Assembly: GCF_003610405.1 (NCBI RefSeq)
Contig: NZ_RAQC01000001.1
Coordinates: 124,001-188,000 of the forward strand
From: Microbacterium sp. AG238
Lineage (GTDB): Bacteria; Actinomycetota; Actinomycetes; Actinomycetales; Microbacteriaceae
DNA length: 64,000 nt
Direction of reading: 5' to 3'
Each line of letters begins with the position of its first letter. The first letter of the stretch is position 1. The notes under the pieces were generated by a model that did no database searches, was not told the DNA's origin, and worked only from the letters and a program-made list of their open reading frames with translations. The position numbers and the translations under genes are program-made. This document shows positions 19,085 to 26,759 of this stretch, one piece after another.

Positions 19085-19684
19085 ATGACTACTGACTGGC
19101 CGATGTTCTGGGTGCAGGTCGTTGTCGGCCTGGGCACGCTCGCTCTCGCGTGGGTGTCGAGTTCGGCAGCGCGACGCGCCGTCGAGTCCTCGCGGGTCGC
19201 CAACGCGCTCAGCGAGAAGGCGTCGAAGGATGCGGCCGCCGCGCATCGCCGCGACGCCGAGAAAATCGAACGAGAGCAGGCCAGTAAGATCTGGGTGTCG
19301 ATGATCGTGATCACGGATTCATCGAGGGCAGGCGCCCCCATCCACGGTGTCCTGCTCATTCGTAACAGCTCGGATCGTCCCGTCAGCGATGTCCGTATTC
19401 TCAGCCGCGGCTGGAGCAGTGCGAAGAAGCAGTGGTTTGCGAAGGAAGAGTGTCATATACCGGTTGTATACCCGGGAGACACGACTGTCGCGAGCCGAAA
19501 CAGCAAGACGGACTGGGATGTGCCCGAGCACTATTTCCCCCACTTCGGCGCCGACTACAACCATGCCGGTGGCCCCCGAGACGACCCGTACTACGTCCAA
19601 TCGGTGGCGTTCACCGATGCCGACGGTCGTCGGTGGCACCTGACCAGCGGGCACCGCCTGCAAAGGGCCGAATCGGCGACGTAA
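19085..19684 (+). CDS. Membrane-anchored protein of unknown function
   Basis: 199 residues. One N-terminal transmembrane helix (FWVQVVVGLGTLALAWVSS) is followed by a helical linker (about 30-65, Ala/Glu/Lys-rich, possible coiled coil). A soluble C-terminal domain (about 67-195, starting KIWVSMIVITDSS) has a strand-rich, Ig-like appearance (GVLLIRNSSDRPVSDVRIL, YVQSVAFTDADGRRWHLT). Similar one-helix proteins with a beta domain are common in actinobacteria; no function is known. The start has a good ribosome site (GAAGGAA, six bases upstream). Confidence 0.7.
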   Translation: MTTDWPMFWVQVVVGLGTLALAWVSSSAARRAVESSRVANALSEKASKDAAAAHRRDAEKIEREQASKIWVSMIVITDSSRAGAPIHGVLLIRNSSDRPVSDVRILSRGWSSAKKQWFAKEECHIPVVYPGDTTVASRNSKTDWDVPEHYFPHFGADYNHAGGPRDDPYYVQSVAFTDADGRRWHLTSGHRLQRAESAT

Positions 19685-19748
19685 GGGGGGCGCACGCCCC
19701 GTACCAGCCTCCGGGCGATCCATCAACCGGTGGGCGCCGCCGCGCCGT

Positions 19749-19760
19749 CCTGCCTAGCGT
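19749..19760 (+). promoter_or_regulatory. dps promoter element shared with the gene at 22076
   Basis: CCTGCCTAGCGT, containing TAGCGT as a possible -10 box 31 bases before the dps ATG, recurs exactly at 22018-22029. A TCAAC motif lies 21-22 bases upstream in both. A common stress-type promoter is possible. Confidence 0.5.
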
Positions 19761-19791
19761 GGACGTCATCTCGACTCGAGGAGGCAACACC

Positions 19792-20331
19792 ATGGCCACG
19801 AACACCACCACCACGCGTAACAAGCGCCGCGCTTCCGGTGCCGGTCTGACGAACGAGCAGAACGCCGAGAGCGGTTTCCGCGCTTCGCAGAAGCTCAGCG
19901 AGAACACCCAGAAGGTGCTCGTCGACCTCATCGAGCTGTCGCTCCAGGGCAAGCAGGCGCACTGGAACGTCGTCGGACGCAACTTCCGCGACACCCACCT
20001 TCAGCTCGACGAGATCATCGACGCCGCGCGCGAGTTCGCCGACACGGTCGCCGAGCGCATGCGTGCCTTGCACGCCCTCCCGGACGGCCGCAGCGACACG
20101 GTCGCCGAGACGACGACGCTGCCGGAGTTCCCGCAGGGCGAGATCGACACCGCCGAGGTCATCGATCTGATCACCGAGCGCCTCGAGGCGACGATCGGGA
20201 CGTGCCGCGACGTTCACGACGAGGTCGACGAAGAGGACCCGACGACCGCCGACATCCTGCACTCGATCCTCGAGCGCCTCGAGCAGCTCGCCTGGATGGT
20301 CAGCGCCGAGAACCGCAAGCCCCAGAGCTGA
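19792..20331 (+). CDS. dps: Dps-family DNA-protecting ferritin-like protein
   Basis: 179 residues. Forms a dodecameric shell that oxidises and stores iron and protects DNA under oxidative or starvation stress. The ferroxidase signature is visible: GKQAHWNVVGRNFRDTHLQ with the His and Trp, LDEIIDAAREFADTVAERM with the Asp/Glu ligands, and an N-terminal basic tail (TTTTRNKRRAS) that can contact DNA. ATG 19792 follows GAGGAGG by eight bases. It is preceded by the TAGCGT element shared with the gene at 22076 and followed by a hairpin. Confidence 0.95.
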   Translation: MATNTTTTRNKRRASGAGLTNEQNAESGFRASQKLSENTQKVLVDLIELSLQGKQAHWNVVGRNFRDTHLQLDEIIDAAREFADTVAERMRALHALPDGRSDTVAETTTLPEFPQGEIDTAEVIDLITERLEATIGTCRDVHDEVDEEDPTTADILHSILERLEQLAWMVSAENRKPQS

Positions 20332-20364
20332 GCGAACGCTCCGGCCGGGCAGAACCGGCGACGC

Positions 20365-20401
20365 AGACCCCGCCCGCGACCACCAGGTCCGGGTGGGGTC
20401 T
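20365..20401. terminator. Terminator between dps and alcohol dehydrogenase
   Basis: Stem of twelve pairs with one G-T pair (20365-20376 with 20390-20401) and a 13-base loop, between convergent genes. Confidence 0.7.
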
Positions 20402-20415
20402 CCGCGTGCCGTGCG

Positions 20416-21456
20416 TCAGATCAGCTGCGGATCGATCATCGTCATGCCCGCCGCCGCCGCGGCATCCATGTCTGGCAGCAATCGCGCACCTTCCTCCAGC
20501 CCGACGACCCGCTGAACGAGGTCCTGCGGGCGCAGACTGCCGTCGCCGATCAACGCCATCATCCCGGGGTAGTCCACCGCAGCCATGCCGTGGCTGCCGA
20601 GCAGGTCGAGTTCCCAGGCGATCACGCGAGCCAGGGGAGCGGCGTTGCGACCGGATGCCGAGGGCAGCAGCCCGATCTGCACATGACGTCCCCGGCGGCG
20701 AAGGCTGAGGATGGCATCGGATGCCGTCTGCTCGCTCCCCACGGCGTCGACTGAGACGTGGCTGCCGCCACCGGTCAGCTCGTGTACGAGCGCGGGAATG
20801 TCGCGACCGTCTGCGGCCAGAACATGCTCTGCGCCGAGTTCCGCCGCCGTCTGCAAGGCGGCGGGAGAGCGGTCGACCGCGATGACGCGCGCACCGAGCG
20901 CTCGCGCGATCATCACCGCGCTCAACCCCACCCCGCCCGCGCCGACGATCGTGATCCACTCGCCGCCGCTGAGCGCGGCACGCGCGATCAGCGCCCGGTA
21001 GGCGGTGGCGAAGCGGCATCCGAGTGCCGCCGCGGCCGCGAACGAGACGCCGTCGGGGACGCCGACGAGGTTGATGTCTGCAGCGGGCACGACCACGCGC
21101 TCGGCGAACGACCCGGCGTAGGTGAAGCCTGGTTGCCGCTGGTTCGGGCAGACCTGGGCATCGCCGCCCGCGCACCACTCGCAGCGACCGCAGCCGATGA
21201 CGAACGGCGTCGTGACGCGGTCACCGATCTGCCAGCCCTCGACATCCGTCCCGATATCGGAGATGACACCCGAGAACTCGTGCCCGGGAGTGTGGGGCAG
21301 GGCGATCTCCTCGTGGCCCGCCCAGGCATGCCAGTCGCTTCGACAGAGCCCCGTGGCTCGCACCGACACCACGACGCCGTCGGCAGGCACGCCGGGATCC
21401 GCCACCTCGCGGACCGCCACGGGCCCGCGAATGCTGTCCATGACCATCGCTCGCAC
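20416..21456 (-). CDS. Zinc-dependent alcohol dehydrogenase (MDR family)
   Basis: 346 residues. The catalytic zinc site is present (GLCRSDWHAW with Cys about 37, and PGHEFSG), as is the structural zinc lobe CGRCEWCAGGDAQVC. The NAD(P)-binding motif is VGAGGVGLSAV. It oxidises or reduces an alcohol or aldehyde; the substrate cannot be told from sequence. The start may be Met 1, 4 or 6 of MRAMVMDS. The C-terminal segment replaces the usual second domain interface normally. It is convergent with dps; the next gene upstream is about 65 bases away. Confidence 0.9.
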   Translation of the reverse strand: MRAMVMDSIRGPVAVREVADPGVPADGVVVSVRATGLCRSDWHAWAGHEEIALPHTPGHEFSGVISDIGTDVEGWQIGDRVTTPFVIGCGRCEWCAGGDAQVCPNQRQPGFTYAGSFAERVVVPAADINLVGVPDGVSFAAAAALGCRFATAYRALIARAALSGGEWITIVGAGGVGLSAVMIARALGARVIAVDRSPAALQTAAELGAEHVLAADGRDIPALVHELTGGGSHVSVDAVGSEQTASDAILSLRRRGRHVQIGLLPSASGRNAAPLARVIAWELDLLGSHGMAAVDYPGMMALIGDGSLRPQDLVQRVVGLEEGARLLPDMDAAAAAGMTMIDPQLI

Positions 21457-21521
21457 GATCGGTCACGCTACGGCATCAGCGCTATTCGCGCAGGAGGCCA
21501 CGAGGAGTGTGACCCGAGAAG

Positions 21522-21884
21522 TCAGGCGTCGCGGAAACCCTCGAGGTCGGGGTCCCACTGCGCGGGAGGTTCGTCCTCGACGGCGTAGAGGTGGGCTCCT
21601 TCGGCGCGTCGCTGCGGGTAGCTCTCGTGCATCCGCAGATCTTCGGCTCCGTCGGAGAAGTCGGGCTCGTCGGCGTCCCAGTCGACGGGGGCAGAAAGCA
21701 CGTCGTTGCCGACCCCGATCACGAGTTCCGCTTCATCGGTGCGGCCGTCGTTCTCGAGCACGATCGGAATCCGCACGGCTTCCGCACGGCCGTAGTTGGC
21801 CACCGCGGCGGTGAGCTCGACGAGCGCTTCCGCGACGTCGTCCGTCGTGATCACCGTGTCGCCTGCGTACGTGATTCGTCTCAT
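21522..21884 (-). CDS. Conserved small acidic protein
   Basis: 120 residues from ATG 21884. The N-terminal MRRITYAGDTVITTDDVAEA and ALVELTAAVANYGRAEAVR look like a compact alpha/beta domain, followed by an acidic tail (DWDADEPDFSDGAEDL, EPPAQWDPDLEGF). It resembles hypothetical proteins common in Microbacterium; no function is assigned. GGAGG lies very close (one base) to this ATG, so translation efficiency is uncertain; an upstream in-frame start at 21995 is less likely by composition. Confidence 0.6.
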   Translation of the reverse strand: MRRITYAGDTVITTDDVAEALVELTAAVANYGRAEAVRIPIVLENDGRTDEAELVIGVGNDVLSAPVDWDADEPDFSDGAEDLRMHESYPQRRAEGAHLYAVEDEPPAQWDPDLEGFRDA

Positions 21885-22017
21885 GCCTCCACTGTGTCTC
21901 GTGCACGCGACAGGCACCTCGCACTTGCGTCCGCGAGAGGCATCGGATAGGGCGGAGCGACGTGGGATCATCGCACGCGGTTCGCGACTGGTCAACGCGC
22001 CTGACTCGGCCGCCGCC

Positions 22018-22029
22018 CCTGCCTAGCGT
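22018..22029 (+). promoter_or_regulatory. Promoter element shared with dps
   Basis: Second exact copy of CCTGCCTAGCGT, 46 bases before the ATG at 22076, with GGTCAACG 21 bases upstream of it. Confidence 0.5.
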
Positions 22030-22075
22030 TGACCGCGAGCGTCGGAATCGGCGCGCCGCGAGCGAGGGAGACGCC

Positions 22076-22336
22076 ATGAGCCAGCAGGACCCGACCGCCG
22101 AGCAGGAGCCGCTGTCCGAGCCGGAAGCGGTGCGCAAGGACATGCGGTACAGCCCGGCGAGCGACACCGAGACGCGCGAGAAGCAGGACGAGGCGCCCAC
22201 GAGTCCCGACGCCGACGTCGATGACGACCTCGTGCGTGCGCGTCCGGGCACCGGGGGCCCCGACGACGTCGGGGACGTCGACGTGCCCGCCGAAGACCTC
22301 AATCTGCCGTGGCGAGACGACGAGGCGGGCGCCTGA
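22076..22336 (+). CDS. Small acidic disordered protein
   Basis: 86 residues, very rich in Asp, Glu, Pro and Ser (TAEQEPLSEPEAVRKDM, PDADVDDDLVRARPGT) and without hydrophobic core segments, so probably unstructured. AGGGAG lies six bases before ATG 22076. The promoter element shared with dps suggests expression in stress or stationary phase (inference). No domain is recognised. Confidence 0.65.
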   Translation: MSQQDPTAEQEPLSEPEAVRKDMRYSPASDTETREKQDEAPTSPDADVDDDLVRARPGTGGPDDVGDVDVPAEDLNLPWRDDEAGA

Positions 22337-22363
22337 CGACACCGAGACGCGGCTCAGGGCGGA

Positions 22364-22723
22364 TCAGTTCCACCCGACGGCGTTGAACCATTCCGCGCGA
22401 GCGGCGGCCTCGGCGGCGTCCGTTGTTCCACGGAACGCGTCGTGCCGGTCGAGGCGGCCGTCGTGCAGCTCGACGAAGGCCGTGCACACGGGGCACAGCC
22501 CCCGTCCGAAAGGGAACCCACCCGACACGGGTCGTGCCGGTTCGGCGGGCGCGCCGCTGCCGCTGCATCTCGCAGGGTCGGCCTGCGCGTCGGACCACAT
22601 CTGCGATGTGCCCAGGCGGTTGTGCAGTCCGGCATGACCGCGCGGACGCGTGCACAGCGCCGACCCGCGGCGCGAGCGGCACCACAGGGCGGTCGGATAG
22701 TCCGCCGGGGCCGGGTCGCTCAC
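22364..22723 (-). CDS. Small Cys-containing protein, zinc-finger-like
   Basis: 119 residues from GTG 22723. Features are LWCRSRRGSALCTRPRGHAGLHN (here split as LWCRSRR and SALCTRPRGHAGLH), which is a plausible Cys/His metal site, and GLCPVCTAFVELHDGR with a CxxC. It starts four bases after the stop of the gene at 22728 and is probably co-transcribed with it. Both carry CxxC motifs. No known family; function not assigned. Confidence 0.6.
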   Translation of the reverse strand: MSDPAPADYPTALWCRSRRGSALCTRPRGHAGLHNRLGTSQMWSDAQADPARCSGSGAPAEPARPVSGGFPFGRGLCPVCTAFVELHDGRLDRHDAFRGTTDAAEAAARAEWFNAVGWN

Positions 22724-22727
22724 CCGA

Positions 22728-23126
22728 TCAGATCCGGATGCCGCAGATGCCGCACTCGCCGGCGGCCGACACCTCGACGAAGCAGTCCGGGCACATCGCG
22801 CGGACGACGTCCGAGGGAGCGGGCGCCTTCGGCGTGCGCGCCGTGGCGGCACGAGGTGCGGCGCGCCGAGCGGGGGCCGGACGCGTGACAGCGGCGACGG
22901 GCTGCTTGCGCTCGGGCACGTGTGCTTCGCAGTAGAACCGGACGAAGCCGCCGTGGTTGGTCGGGTGGCGGTGCTTGACCGCCCACAGGTGGTCGCGGTC
23001 GTGAGCTCCGGCATCAGCAGGGCATGCGGCGCAACGCGCAGGATCACCCGGCATGACGTCGGCGACGCGGTAAGGCGTCTCGTAGGTGAGGCGATCGCGC
23101 CAGTCGGCCGAGTCGACGATTCTCAT
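22728..23126 (-). CDS. Zinc-ribbon-type protein (often mislabelled glucose-6-phosphate dehydrogenase)
   Basis: 132 residues from ATG 23126. The N-terminal part (MRIVDSADWRDRL, then CAACPADAGAHDRDHLW and FYCEAHVPERK) contains Cys and His pairs. A basic Ala/Pro/Arg linker (about 75-100) leads to a C-terminal CPDCFVEVSAAGECGICGI zinc-ribbon of two CxxC pairs. From memory, similar actinobacterial proteins carry a glucose-6-phosphate dehydrogenase label, which the sequence does not support: there is no NADP-binding or catalytic motif and it is far too short. It could be a nucleic-acid-binding or redox zinc protein. Confidence 0.65.
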   Translation of the reverse strand: MRIVDSADWRDRLTYETPYRVADVMPGDPARCAACPADAGAHDRDHLWAVKHRHPTNHGGFVRFYCEAHVPERKQPVAAVTRPAPARRAAPRAATARTPKAPAPSDVVRAMCPDCFVEVSAAGECGICGIRI

Positions 23127-23293
23127 GGTGGTCCTCTCCGGCACTCGCGCGCCGGATTCCAGCGTACCCGCGGCCCCGGGGAGGCGGTCCGCCCACCATC
23201 GGGTGAACATTCGCCGAACGAGGTGCGCCGCCGTGCTCAGGGCCGGTACGCCTTTGCCACAGTGAGGGAGTCACCACCGGCGAGAGGGCCCGA

Positions 23294-24208
23294 ATGGCAA
23301 TGGCGACCCCGGCACCGCTGGACGTGCTTCTTCGACCCGCCGCGTTGGCGCGCGCATGGATGGGCCCCGGCCGTGATCAGGAGACGATCGCCGTGCCCGG
23401 CGTCGCGCTGGGTCGCGGCGACGTGTTGGTGCGCATCGACCTCGTCGCCATCACCGAGGACGACCTCGCCATCACAGACGGAGATGAGCCGTGCCCGGTG
23501 CCGACCGTGCTCGGCAGCGAGTTCGTCGGCCGCGTCGCTGCTCTCGGCGGCATCGTCGCCGCCGCGGACGGCGTCCCACTCGAGCTCGGCGAACGCGTCG
23601 TGAGCGCGGCCGGACGGCACGAGCGCATCGGCGCGCACCGCGAGCTCGTGGGCGGCTTCGCGACGCACGTCCACCTCGCGGCGGGCACGCCGATCGTCCG
23701 GGTGGGCGAGGTGCTCCCGGCCTGCATCCTCGCCCCGGTGCCCGGTGCCGTCTCGCGCGCGGCCGCGGTCGTTCGGCAGATCGAGGCGACAGGCGATCCC
23801 GAGGAACTCGTCGTGACGATCGCGGGCACCGGCGCCGACCCTCTCGTGCTGGCCGCGATGATCGCGGAGGCAGGCGGGCGGCCGCAGCTGGCTTCGCCCG
23901 ATCCGCGCGTGCGCGCCGGCGCCGGGCGTTTCGGGGCGGTGCTCTCACCGCAGCGCATCCTCGAGACCGACGTGAGCGCACGGTTCTCGATGCCCGATGA
24001 CGGCTCACGAGAGCATGTCGTCCGAGCCGGCGCGCTGACAGCGTCCGATCTGGAAGCGGCCGTCGCATTCATGCGCGCGCCCAGCACCCGGCGCTACCCG
24101 TTCGCCGACCTCGTGTCGGCGCCGTTGCCCCTCGACCGCCTCGACGACGCGATCGAACTCGCGCGCAGCGGTCGCCACCTGCGCGTGGCGATCGCCCCCG
24201 GAGCATGA
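23294..24208 (+). CDS. MDR-family protein lacking the catalytic zinc ligands
   Basis: 304 residues with a GroES-like N-terminal domain (GRGDVLVRIDLVAITEDDL; VLGSEFVGRVAALGG) and a short Rossmann-like C-terminal domain (LVVTIAGTGADPLVLAAMI). The positions of the catalytic Cys and of His in the GHE motif are replaced (ITEDD, LGSE), and there is no structural zinc lobe. Hydride transfer through zinc is therefore unlikely. It resembles the alcohol-dehydrogenase-like proteins found near phosphonate genes, but no phosphonate gene is here. ATG 23294 or 23300 may be the start. Confidence 0.7.
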   Translation: MAMATPAPLDVLLRPAALARAWMGPGRDQETIAVPGVALGRGDVLVRIDLVAITEDDLAITDGDEPCPVPTVLGSEFVGRVAALGGIVAAADGVPLELGERVVSAAGRHERIGAHRELVGGFATHVHLAAGTPIVRVGEVLPACILAPVPGAVSRAAAVVRQIEATGDPEELVVTIAGTGADPLVLAAMIAEAGGRPQLASPDPRVRAGAGRFGAVLSPQRILETDVSARFSMPDDGSREHVVRAGALTASDLEAAVAFMRAPSTRRYPFADLVSAPLPLDRLDDAIELARSGRHLRVAIAPGA

Positions 24209-24256
24209 GCTCACGGGGGCGATCGGATGTCGCGTCGGCGGCCGGGGCGGGACGGC

Positions 24257-24805
24257 TCAGGCGGTCTGACCCGAGTGCTTGCCCTCGCTGATCTCCTCGA
24301 CCACCTTCGCGTTGAAGGCGGGCAGGTCGTCGGGAGTGCGGCTCGAGACGAGTCCCTGATCGACGACGACCTCCTCGTCGACCCATGTCGCGCCCGCGTT
24401 CACGAGATCGGTGCGCAGACTCGGGAAGCTCGTCAGCGTGCGCCCGCGCAGGACATCGGCCTCGGTGAGGATCCATGCTGCGTGGCAGATGGCGCCGACG
24501 GGCTTGTGCTGCTCGAAGAACGAGCGCGCGAAGTCGACAGCGTTCGCGTCGAGCCGAAGGTTGTCGGCGTTGACGACTCCGCCCGGCAGGACGAGGGCGT
24601 CGTATTCGTCGGCTTCGGCGTCGGAGGTGACTGCGTCGACCTTCTGGGTGTGGCCGTTCTTGCCGGTGATCTCGCCCGACTCGGGAGCGATGAGGACGAC
24701 CGTCGCGCCGGCGTCGGAGACAGCCTGCCACGGCGAGGTCAGCTCACTGTCTTCGAAGCCGTCGGTTGCCAGGAATGCGATCTTCTTGCCATCGAGAGTG
24801 CTCAT
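24257..24805 (-). CDS. DJ-1/PfpI family protein (type 1 glutamine amidotransferase-like)
   Basis: 182 residues from ATG 24805, the usual size for YhbO/YajL/PfpI proteins. The nucleophile elbow is VGAICHAAW with Cys about 107, the conserved Glu lies in DGFEDSEL (about 18), and LVLPGG is present. Family members repair glycated proteins or nucleotides or act on methylglyoxal, and are commonly stress-induced. The family's exact activity is debated. It is convergent with the MDR gene and divergent from the Cys-rich peptide gene 89 bases away. Confidence 0.9.
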   Translation of the reverse strand: MSTLDGKKIAFLATDGFEDSELTSPWQAVSDAGATVVLIAPESGEITGKNGHTQKVDAVTSDAEADEYDALVLPGGVVNADNLRLDANAVDFARSFFEQHKPVGAICHAAWILTEADVLRGRTLTSFPSLRTDLVNAGATWVDEEVVVDQGLVSSRTPDDLPAFNAKVVEEISEGKHSGQTA

Positions 24806-24882
24806 GGGCCCGACGCTACGCGTGGCCGTCGGGCGCTGCGACGCGCTTGACAGGCTCGGCGACCCATGGTCCGCTGCGGGGT

Positions 24883-24888
24883 TACGAT
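24883..24888 (+). promoter_or_regulatory. -10 box for leaderless Cys-rich peptide gene
   Basis: TACGAT, six bases, then ATG 24895. A TTGACA at 24847 is 30 bases away, too far to pair as a -35. Confidence 0.5.
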
Positions 24889-24894
24889 GGCGAT

Positions 24895-25020
24895 ATGTCC
24901 ACAGCATCCACGCCCCAGCCTCAGACACTGCAGCCGGTTCCCGATGAGAAGAACCTGCTGGTCACCGCGAACGACGACGCAGGCTCCTGCTGCGGCGGGG
25001 GATGCTGCTCGACCTCCTGA
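24895..25020 (+). CDS. 41-residue peptide with a CCGGGCC C-terminus
   Basis: Reads MSTASTPQPQTLQPVPDEK, then NLLVTANDDAGSCCGGGCCSTS in two parts: a neutral, Pro/Gln-rich N-terminus and a terminal GSCCGGGCCSTS with four Cys. It lacks a signal peptide. The CC-GGG-CC cluster could bind soft metals such as Cu, Zn or Cd, or take part in redox chemistry. It could also resemble a precursor-peptide core, but no maturase or transporter dedicated to it is adjacent. Support comes from its own -10 box at leaderless spacing and a strong terminator immediately after. Function unknown. Confidence 0.65.
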   Translation: MSTASTPQPQTLQPVPDEKNLLVTANDDAGSCCGGGCCSTS

Positions 25021-25037
25021 ACGTCGCCGCGAGGCGT

Positions 25038-25081
25038 ACGACGAAGCCGCCGGTGCATGATGCACGCGGCGGCTTCGTCGT
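25038..25081. terminator. Bidirectional hairpin terminator
   Basis: Near-perfect 20-base-pair stem with a single bulged base and a three-base loop, between the Cys-rich peptide gene and the convergent MFS gene. Confidence 0.85.
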
Positions 25082-25106
25082 GTCAGGCTTGCGGAGCCGA
25101 TGACGC

Positions 25107-26615
25107 TCAGTGCGCGGCGGGCGCGCCCTCGGGGCTGTCGGCCGGCTTGCGGATGAGGAATGCCCCGATGATCAGGGGCGACGCGATGATCGCGGCCACG
25201 AGGAACGCGGCGCGCGCACCCGCCGCGCCTGCGGCGGTGGTTCCGGGTTCGATCGCTCCGGCCTCTGCGGCGGCCATCACGGTGATGAGCAGGGCGATGC
25301 CCGCGGCGCCTGCGACCTGCTGCACGGTGGAGACGATCGCGCTTCCGTACGAGTAGAACCGCGGCTGGAGCGAACCGAGCGAGGCGGTGAAGAGCGGAGT
25401 GAACGACATCGCCAGCCCCAGTGAGAGCAGGGTCTGCAGCGACAGCAGCAGCCAGACCGAGGTGTTCTCGGTGAGGGTGGTGAAGGTCCACAGGATGCCG
25501 GTGACGATCACGGCGCCGGGAACGAGGAGCACCCGCGTGCCCCATCGGTCGTAGATTCGGCCGATGAACGGCCCGGCGATGCCCATCGCGAGCGAGCCCG
25601 GCAGGACGATGAGCCCGGACTCGAGCGCGGAGAGGCCGAGGACGTTCTGCATGTACAGCGGCAGCAGGGTGATGGCACCGAAGAACGCCATCGACATGAC
25701 CGCCAGCTGAGCGACCGACAGCGAGAAGTTGGCGGAGCGGAACACCCGGAGGTCGAGCAGCGCCTCGTCGGAGCGCTGCAGTGCGAGCTGACGCCAGACG
25801 AAGGCACCCAGCGAGAGGACTCCGACCGTGAGCGCGATGATCAGCGGCAGGTTGGACGCCGGAGCGGCAGCCGCGGCATCCCCGCCGCCGTGGCCGCCTG
25901 CCCCGATCTGGCTGAGCCCGAACACGAGGCCGCCGAAGCCGAACGCCGACAGCACGACGGAGAGGACATCGAGGGGAGCGCGGCGCGTTTCGCCGAGGTT
26001 GTGGATCCACCGGACACCGATCGCCAACGAGATGAGGGCGATCGGGAGGACGACAGCGAAGATCCAGCGCCAGCTGAGCGTGTCGAGGAGGAACCCGGAG
26101 AGAGTCGGCCCGATCGCCGGCGCGAGCGACATGACGATGCTGACGCGGCCCATCATGCGGCCCCGGGCGTGCGGCGGGACGACCGTCATCAGGGTCGTCA
26201 TGAGCAGCGGCATCATGATCGCCGTGCCCGAAGCCTGCACGACGCGAGCGACGAGGAGGAACTCGAAACCGGGCGCGAGGACGGCGATGAGCGTTCCGGT
26301 CGAGAAGAGGCTCATCGCGGCCGTGAACACCGCGCGCGTCGTCAGACGCTGCAGCAGGAAGCCTGTGATCGGGATGACGACGGCCATCGTGAGCATGAAC
26401 GCGGTCGTGAGCCACTGCGCCGCCACGGCGGTGATCTGGAAGTCTGCGATGAGATGGGGGATCGCGACGCCCATCGTCGTCTCGTTGAGGATGGCGACGA
26501 ATGCGGCGACGAGCAGGAGCCAGATCACACGGTTCGCCTCGGCCGTGACGACCGTAGGCGGGGCGGGCGGTGCAGTCGATGTGGATGCGGTGGTGGACGA
26601 CGGCGCGACGGCCAT
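25107..26615 (-). CDS. MFS multidrug exporter, DHA2 (14-helix) type
   Basis: 502-residue membrane protein of the EmrB/QacA drug:proton antiporter group, which exports hydrophobic drugs or antiseptics using the proton gradient. After a disordered Ser/Thr/Ala N-terminus, helix 1 begins at NRVIWLLLVAAFVAILNETT. The DHA2 signature ARVVQASGTAIMMPL and motif C-like APAIGPTLSG are visible, and a Gly/Ala-rich loop (about 245-260) separates the halves. ATG 26615 follows GAGGAGT by six bases; the frame is open upstream to 26711 but without family resemblance. No adjacent TetR-type regulator is seen, so control is unknown. Confidence 0.92.
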   Translation of the reverse strand: MAVAPSSTTASTSTAPPAPPTVVTAEANRVIWLLLVAAFVAILNETTMGVAIPHLIADFQITAVAAQWLTTAFMLTMAVVIPITGFLLQRLTTRAVFTAAMSLFSTGTLIAVLAPGFEFLLVARVVQASGTAIMMPLLMTTLMTVVPPHARGRMMGRVSIVMSLAPAIGPTLSGFLLDTLSWRWIFAVVLPIALISLAIGVRWIHNLGETRRAPLDVLSVVLSAFGFGGLVFGLSQIGAGGHGGGDAAAAAPASNLPLIIALTVGVLSLGAFVWRQLALQRSDEALLDLRVFRSANFSLSVAQLAVMSMAFFGAITLLPLYMQNVLGLSALESGLIVLPGSLAMGIAGPFIGRIYDRWGTRVLLVPGAVIVTGILWTFTTLTENTSVWLLLSLQTLLSLGLAMSFTPLFTASLGSLQPRFYSYGSAIVSTVQQVAGAAGIALLITVMAAAEAGAIEPGTTAAGAAGARAAFLVAAIIASPLIIGAFLIRKPADSPEGAPAAH

Positions 26616-26759
26616 GGGCAACTCCTCGGTCGGATGATCGGTCGTCACCCGAGGGCGGACACCGCAGGGCCAACGCCCCGACGGAACGATTATTCCCGGC
26701 AGCACCGACACAGCGCCAGCATGCGTGCCCGGGCGGTCAGCGTTCCGGCGCGTCGGGGA

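Noticed and set aside
24847..24852. TTGACA as -35 of the Cys-rich peptide gene
   Set aside because: It lies 30 bases from the TACGAT -10 box, far outside the usual 16-19.
24802..26673. Minus-strand frame of 623 codons over the MFS gene
   Set aside because: Out of frame with the clear 14-helix transporter; Arg/Ala/Pro/His-rich shadow.
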